From the NCBI RefSeq assembly GCF_027579695.1, contig NC_083571.1, positions 36,813,943 to 36,877,942 of the forward strand: a stretch of 64,000 nucleotides of DNA. The letters are read 5' to 3'. Both the position numbers and the translations under genes were made by a program. Position 1 is the stretch's first letter. The number at the start of each line of letters is the position of its first letter. The stretch comes from Neoarius graeffei. Taxonomy: Eukaryota; Chordata; Actinopteri; Siluriformes; Ariidae. This document shows positions 58,147 to 64,000 of this stretch, piece after piece. The notes beneath the pieces were generated by a model that saw only the letters and a program-made list of their open reading frames with translations, was not told the DNA's origin and did not search any database.

Positions 58147-60302
58147 AATCCTTTCATTTGTCAGGTTTATATCTGGAAAACTTGATACTAACATTAATGT
58201 ATTATTGTGAAAGAATATACGTACAGTATTGGCATGGGCCTGGTAGACCTGCAGACGTTTCTAAGTTTCTCAGGTACGCTGATGCTTGCAGATCATTCTA
58301 GGTTCATTTGGACAACAAATGAAGATATATAAAATGCTAAATATAAAAAGATTTGTTAGAACAGATTCTACATGTTCAGGATTTGGATCTTTTACTTTTT
58401 TTTAAGTGGCTGAGGTATATTGCAATATCTGCCTCAGAAAACTTCTGTATCTGTCAATCTCAGAATGTTGCATATGAACAGTGACAGAAATAAAAATGAA
58501 TTACACACTCTGTCCACAGAGGGCTATTTCAAAGGAACTTCTGACAATGGTGGCACTTAAGAGGAAAATATTATTGCATGGCCAGTTAATAACGTGGCCA
58601 CAAGAACAATAACTCGTAGCCATGAGTAATGCATATGAATGAGATCAATAACATGGGGCCACAACTTAATATGACATGTGAATGAGATAATTAAGTCATT
58701 GCCACAACTTTCAATCAAACAGAATGAGGAAACTGACTTCCCAAATGTTCGCGTATTGTTTGCGTTTCAACCCGTACATTTTAAGCAGCTGAATTAACAA
58801 AATGTAGTTAGCATGTTCCCACACCTTATTAACTCATGACCATGAGTTATTACCTCGCCTGGGACGGAGTCCACCAGGGGGCGAGATATTGTTTTCGGTT
58901 GAGTTTCTTTGTTAACGATATTACAGGAAAACGGCTGGATCAATCTTCATGAAACTTTCAGGATAGATGGGCATTGGTCTCAAATAGAACCGCCAACATT
59001 TTGAGGGGCATCCGGTCAAGGTCACCAAAATCTTCAAAATAAATTTTGTTGTGGCTACTGCTTCATATACAGGCGCTAGCCACTATGTCATCATGCTGTA
59101 AGAATGTAAGAGTGTAACAATTGCACACTGCGCATGCGCATACACATGTTCCAATTAAAATGGCCGGTGAGTGTATACAATTCAGTTCACCATTCGAAAT
59201 AAATAGACTAGACGAACGAAATCGCTTTCGGACATGTTTATGCTTATTACAGAGGGAAATGAGCTCTAGCATGGGGCCATTTCCGGGAAATAAGAGTTTC
59301 AGTCTTGGCGACAGTGTGTGTATGTCAGCCTCAGTTCGGAGGTTTCAGTTTCGAAAACTGTAAGAGGTAAGAGTAGAATAATATAAAGTACAGACACTTG
59401 GTATATTTTACTTCTGTGGTTTTTAAATTGTTCATTTTTGGATTATGCTTCATTTTTGTGGCTACTGCCTCATAGAGTAAATATATATGCTATATTTACT
59501 GTATGGACATGGTATCAGAAAACAATTTTATTTATAAGCAGTAGCCACATGTACCCATAGGGTACCTATTTTTTTTCGTGATATCTTCCTTCATATTCAC
59601 CATAAGTGCTACCGGGCAAGGTTTGTTTTGCCTGGCAACACTTGTTAATCTTGTGGCCACACATTACTAGTAAAGTCAGTTTATTTGTATTGCGCTTTTA
59701 ACAACAGACATTGTCGCAAAGCAGCTTTAAAAAAAAAAATTAAAGACTTTAAACAAATTAACTAATAACTTTATCCCTAATAAATTTATCCCCAATGAGC
59801 AAGCCTGAGGTGACAGTGGTGAGGAAAAACTCCCTCAGACGACACGAGGAAGAAACCTTGAGAGGAATCAGACTCAAAAGGGAGCCCATCTTCATCTGGG
59901 TGATAACAGATAGCATGATTATAAATAACTAACTTCTATAACTGTGTCCTATAGAGTCACAAAGTATAACTGTGTAACCAGGAAATTCATTATAGTTTTA
60001 ACATGCAGTATATTTTGCTCAAGTTGTCAACTGTTCATTGATGAAGATTTGAGTGTAAAACTGTTCATGACAACTGCAGTCCGAAAGTTATCATGGTGAC
60101 TGTAGTCCTAAACCATCGGAGCAAAACTGTAAGTGTCCAGAGCCATCTTCTAAGTGTGTCTTTAGACTGTCCATATGGGGCCATCCTCCACAGGAGTTAT
60201 GTGATGAGAATCCAGCAAGAAGTAGGGCATCAGGATGGATCAGGCAGGTCTGAAGAGCAGAAGAGCCCAGTATCACTGGTGTCTCAGGATCGACATGTAA
60301 CT

Positions 60303-60337
<35 letters not shown>

Positions 60338-60934
60338 AAACATTATAATACCACACAATACTGTAATATTTTTCCATCAATGTCACCAGAAGGGCTCCAG
60401 AGAAAATACCTCTTAAACCAACCAATAAAATGTAGCCTCTTAACATTAGTCAAGATTAATCACAATCGGAGCTGAAGTTCAACCACATGGGTGGTGAGGA
60501 TGGTCAGGCGTGCCTCCAATGTCCTGCTTTTCTCATATTAGTTCTGCCATTTTACAATATGGTGGAACCATGGAAGTTTGGTTAGCGTCCAATACTAACT
60601 TGAGCGGCGGCTACAATTATCGACACCTTAACAATCTTTTGGCCGTTGCAAAAGTAGACAAGACTTTCAATGCGTAAATTGTGCATGAATAGTTACCCAA
60701 ACTTACACTGGAAAGTTGATTCCCGATTACTTAGTATATCAGATCATGTGATGCTGTTCCACAAGTATTGACACCTTTGTCCACAGTTATCGACACTGTT
60801 CCACAATTATCAACATCCAGATGATTATTTATAAAAAATAATAATAATTGGTATGTGGTATTAAGTTAACAAAACAGTTTTTATTTAAAATTTGTTTTAC
60901 ATAGACTTATATTTAGTACAAAATATTCATCCAT
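58147..60934. other. Intergenic stretch with unclassified repeats
   Basis: No exon was recognised. 58855-59040 (GGGACGGAGTCCACCAGG ... GGCATCCGGTCAAGGTCACC) looks like a dispersed teleost repeat. 59660-59950 (AGTTTATTTGTATTGCGCTT, GACATTGTCGCAAAGCAGC, GAGGAAGAAACCTTGAGAGG) is another frequent fish repeat of unknown class. A (GA)n run is at 60307-60332. Confidence 0.5.
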
Positions 60935-61320
60935 GGGCGGCACGGTGGTGTAGTGGTTAGCGCTGTCGCCTCACAGCAAGAAGGTCCGGGTTTGAGCCCC
61001 GTGGCCGGCGAGGGCCTTTCTGTGTGGAGTTTGCATGTTCTCCCCGTGTCCGTGTGGGTTTCCTCCGGGTGCTCCGGTTTCCCCCACAGTCCAAAGACAT
61101 GCAGGTTAGGTTAACTGGTGACTCTAAATTGACCGTAGGTGTGAATGTGAGTGTGAATGGTTGTCTGTGTCTATGTGTCAGCCCTGTGATGACCTGGCGA
61201 CTTGTCCAGGGTGTACCCCGCCTTTTGCCTGTAGTCAGCTGGGATAGGCTCCAGCTTGCCTGCGACCCTGTAGGACAGGATAAAGCAGCTAGAGATAATG
61301 AGATGAGATGAGAATGAGAT
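60935..61320 (+). mobile_element. V-SINE-type SINE, full length
   Basis: Probable target duplication ATTCATCCAT / ATCCATCCAT (60925-60934 and 61321-61330, one mismatch). Close to consensus. Confidence 0.92.
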
Positions 61321-61330
61321 ATCCATCCAT

Positions 61331-61376
61331 TATCTGCAGCCACTTATCCTGTTCTACAGGGTTGCAGGCTAGCTGT
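61331..61376 (-). mobile_element. V-SINE-type tail fragment
   Basis: TATCTGCAGCCACTTATCCT ... CAGGGTTGCAGGC is the inverse of a SINE tail. The rest of the unit is missing. Confidence 0.7.
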
Positions 61377-61731
61377 GTTAGGGTTTTGCTGGGATTCAAA
61401 CCTGGTTCGTTGGTGTGATAATCCAGCAAACCCCCACTAGGCCACCAGGGGGATGACTCAAATGCAGAGCCGTGAGGCGGAAGTAGAAAAAGAATCAAAA
61501 GGTTTATTTAAACTATATACACTATATACAGGGCAAAACAAAAGACAAAAAAAAAACCCAAAGAGTATTATCCAAAAGAAAAGCAAAGTGCAAAAATTCA
61601 AAAGCTAAGAAGATCAAAAAACACAGTACAAAGGAAACTGGAGATAAACATAACAGCACAAAGACTCCGTGACAAGAGGACTGAACTCAGGGGTATAAAT
61701 AGACAAACTAATTAAGGACACAGGTGAAGAT
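61377..61731. other. Probable dispersed-repeat end, unclassified
   Basis: A-rich sequence with CAGAGCCGTGAGGCGGAAG, GGTTTATTTAAAC and CTCCGTGACAAGAGGACTG. The phrases feel repeat-like, but no inverted or direct ends were found. Confidence 0.35.
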
Positions 61732-64000
61732 GAATGAATGAATGAATGAATTTATTTATTTCGAACATGTATAAAAATGTATGTAACTATTTATACATAC
61801 AAAAGAAAGAAAATGAAAAAAGTGACAAAAAAAGAATAAATAAAATAATATAAAGAGCTAATACATTACAATACACCGCACATTGTTCGAAAAAGGAGTG
61901 GGAAGAAGTACAATACTTTTTTTAATTTCCCACCCCTTTTTAACTACCCCGAAATCCAAACTACATTAATACACTTATAAAAATATATACCACATATACA
62001 CTTCATGATTATCCATATAAATATATAATTACAAAAATAAATATATACTACATACCATATCCATATACATATATATACATATACACATAACTATCTATAT
62101 AAATATATAATTACAAAAAAAAAAAAATATCTACTACATACTTATCCCTGTAAATATGAAGATATCTATCCCCATAAATAAATATATACCATATACTAAG
62201 CTAGTTCTAATATAACAATCAACCCTATTCTATTTATCCCTCATCATCCTCCATTAACATATTTCCTCTGCAATATACTTGTTTAAAAATATTTTTTTGT
62301 ACCTTTTTTTAAACAGAATTATATTTGCACTTTGTTTTATTTCTGTCTCCAGTCTGTTCCATAAAGTCACCCCACAGCTCGATACGCACATGCTTTTCAT
62401 ATTTGTTCGAACCTTTGGTTTTTTAAAATTTAGGTCTCCCCTTAGATTATATCCCCCCTCTCTCTCACTAAACATTCCTTGTATATTTTTTGGCAATAGA
62501 TTATTTCTTGCTTTGTACATTATTTGTGCTGTTCTGAATTTGACCAGATCCATAAATTTCAACATGTGTGATTTTATGAATAGTGGGTTTGTGTGATCTC
62601 TGTATCCTGTTTTGTTTATTGTCCTTATTGCTCTTTTCTGTATTGTACATATCGGCTGCAGAGTGGTTTTGTAGGTGTTTCCCCAGACTTCGACACAATA
62701 AGTCAGATATGGCAAAAATAATGAGTAATATATAGTATGCAAAGATTTACAATCAAGAATATATTTTGTTTTCCACAGAATTGCCGAGCACTTTGCCAGT
62801 TTTGCTCGTACGTATCCTACATGAGGTTTCCAGCAGACTTTAGGATCCAAAATCACACCAAGAAATTTAATTTCCTGTACCATTTCTATCTTAGTATTGT
62901 CTATTATCAATTCTACATTACAATCTATTTTATGTCTCCCAAACAACATAATCTTTGTTTTGCTTAGATTTAATGATAATTTATTTTTGTCAAACCATAG
63001 TTTTAGTTTATTTATTTCAGTTGTGATTATCTCTAAAGTCTGCTGCAAATTCTCACCGGAACAAAAAATATTGGTGTCATCTGCAAACAAAACAAATTTC
63101 AATTCTTGCGAAATTGTACATATGTCATTGATGTATATTATGAATAATTTCGGACCTAATATTGACCCCTGTGGTACCCCGCATGTAATGTTCATGAAAT
63201 CAGATTTATGGTCACCTATCTGCACAAACTGTTGCCTGTTTCTTAGATAGCTCGACAGCCAGCTCCACCCAACTCCCCTAACACCACACTTTTCTAGTTT
63301 ACTTAATAATATACTATGATCAATAGTATCGAATGCTTTTTTTAGGTCCACAAATACTCCAATTGCTATTTTTTTATTGTCTATACATTTTGTGATTTCC
63401 TCTATTAGTTCCATTAGTGCCATCGATGTTGATCTGTCCGTTCTGAATCCATATTGACTGTCTGTAAGGAGGTTGTGTTTTTCAATGAATTTGTCCAGTC
63501 TATCTGAAAAAAGTTTTTCGAGTATTTTGGAGAATTGGGGGAGTAAAGAAACAGGCCTGTAGTTTGTGAAATGGTGTCTATCTCCGGTTTTAAACAATGG
63601 TATCACTTTTGCAATTTTCATTTTGTCTGGAAATGTACCTGATTGAAAAGATAAATTGCAGATGTGGGTGAGTGGTTTCACAATTCCCTCAATAACTGTC
63701 TTTACTGTTGACATGTCTATATCATTCCAGTCTGCAGAAGTTTTGTTTTTACATTTTCTTACAATTTGGATAATTTCTTCCTCATCAGTTGCAGTTAGAA
63801 AAATTGTACTTGGATTTCTGTCCCCCATATCTTCTATGTCCCCACATTGTGTTGTTTCGGGTTCCTTTATTTTTGCCGCTAAATCTGGTCCCACATTTAC
63901 AAAGAATTGATTAAAACCATTCACCACATCCTCCATATTATTTATGGTCTTATCATTTACAGTGTAGTACTCTGGGTAATTTGTAGTTTTGGATCCATTT
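61732..64000 (-). mobile_element. Non-LTR retrotransposon, 3' part, reaching the right edge
   Basis: The 3' end is a (TTCA)n run at 61732-61756 after an AAATAAATAAATTC tail, as in L2/CR1/Rex-type elements that end in short tandem repeats rather than poly-A. A 3' untranslated region of about 500 bp precedes the reverse transcriptase ORF. The 5' part is outside the window. Confidence 0.88.
62254..63999 (-). CDS. Reverse transcriptase (ORF2) of a non-LTR retrotransposon, partial
   Basis: A single frame is open from the window edge to the stop at 62254. The first Met is at 63936, but in-frame codons continue upstream, so the true protein is longer. Numbering from that Met, the RT domain holds NYRPVSLLPQFSKILEK (125-141), FVDLKKAFDTIDH with catalytic Asp197, GVPQGSILGP (253-262) and the active-site F-A-D-D (284-287). 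The thumb region and a C-terminal region with LPYLTYCVEVWG and GVTLWNRL follow. It copies the element's RNA at a nicked target. The endonuclease expected at the N-terminus is off-window. No stop or shift is seen in 580 codons, so this copy is young. The clade (CR1/L2/Rex1 group) is judged by motif style and is not certain. Confidence 0.9.
   Translation of the reverse strand, partial: NGSKTTNYPEYYTVNDKTINNMEDVVNGFNQFFVNVGPDLAAKIKEPETTQCGDIEDMGDRNPSTIFLTATDEEEIIQIVRKCKNKTSADWNDIDMSTVKTVIEGIVKPLTHICNLSFQSGTFPDKMKIAKVIPLFKTGDRHHFTNYRPVSLLPQFSKILEKLFSDRLDKFIEKHNLLTDSQYGFRTDRSTSMALMELIEEITKCIDNKKIAIGVFVDLKKAFDTIDHSILLSKLEKCGVRGVGWSWLSSYLRNRQQFVQIGDHKSDFMNITCGVPQGSILGPKLFIIYINDICTISQELKFVLFADDTNIFCSGENLQQTLEIITTEINKLKLWFDKNKLSLNLSKTKIMLFGRHKIDCNVELIIDNTKIEMVQEIKFLGVILDPKVCWKPHVGYVRAKLAKCSAILWKTKYILDCKSLHTIYYSLFLPYLTYCVEVWGNTYKTTLQPICTIQKRAIRTINKTGYRDHTNPLFIKSHMLKFMDLVKFRTAQIMYKARNNLLPKNIQGMFSEREGGYNLRGDLNFKKPKVRTNMKSMCVSSCGVTLWNRLETEIKQSANIILFKKRYKKIFLNKYIAEEIC

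Noticed and set aside
9336-61320. Many 70-150-codon frames with shared sequence such as [12 protein letters not shown] or [12 protein letters not shown]
   Set aside because: All fall on SINE copies, on both strands, and are shadows of the repeated sequence.

Overview
This window is nuclear DNA of a ray-finned fish. The signs are spliced vertebrate genes with GT-AG introns, four different Tc1/mariner transposon families, V-SINE-type tRNA-derived SINEs with (GAGAT)n-like tails, hAT, Kolobok and Harbinger derivatives, a non-LTR retrotransposon and many CA/GT microsatellites. The repeat mixture suggests an ostariophysan, possibly a catfish, but the order was not proved from sequence.

Three protein-coding host genes can be rebuilt exon by exon. 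(1) fip1l1, minus strand, 762-8612 and continuing off the left edge: nine coding exons giving 287 residues of the pre-mRNA 3'-end processing factor, with the Fip1 motif. (2) tspan5, plus strand, 22756-27294: eight coding exons, 268 residues, a complete C8-subgroup tetraspanin. (3) An slc24a2-like K+-dependent Na+/Ca2+ exchanger, plus strand, 39632-54976: nine coding exons, 580 residues, both alpha repeats intact, with an 8.2-kb first intron. The three genes are separate transcription units and no shared pathway is implied.

Layout: 1-717 is half of a Tc1 element. 717-8860 is fip1l1, with a three-level nested transposon (Kolobok-type > hAT > foldback) in one intron and a broken Tc1 in another. 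8860-22490 is intergenic and packed with SINEs, a Harbinger-like MITE, a Tc1 whose full-length relative sits at the window start, one Tc1 with an uninterrupted 341-residue transposase, and a very young 1.48-kb tandem duplication. 22490-27300 is tspan5. 27300-39480 holds a SINE split by a hAT element, a 39-bp minisatellite over 2 kb long, a ~970-bp inverted repeat and a hAT transposase remnant. 39480-55940 is the exchanger gene. 55940-64000 is repeats ending in a non-LTR retrotransposon whose reverse transcriptase ORF is open to the right edge.

No new multi-gene system was found. The points of real interest are structural: nested and precisely bounded insertions with readable target-site duplications, SINE-associated tandem duplications, two SINEs in the same site of a 40-bp minisatellite, an uninterrupted Tc1 transposase, and an in-frame shortened fip1l1. 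Splice sites and paralogue names come from reading the sequence and remembered family features, not from database searches.
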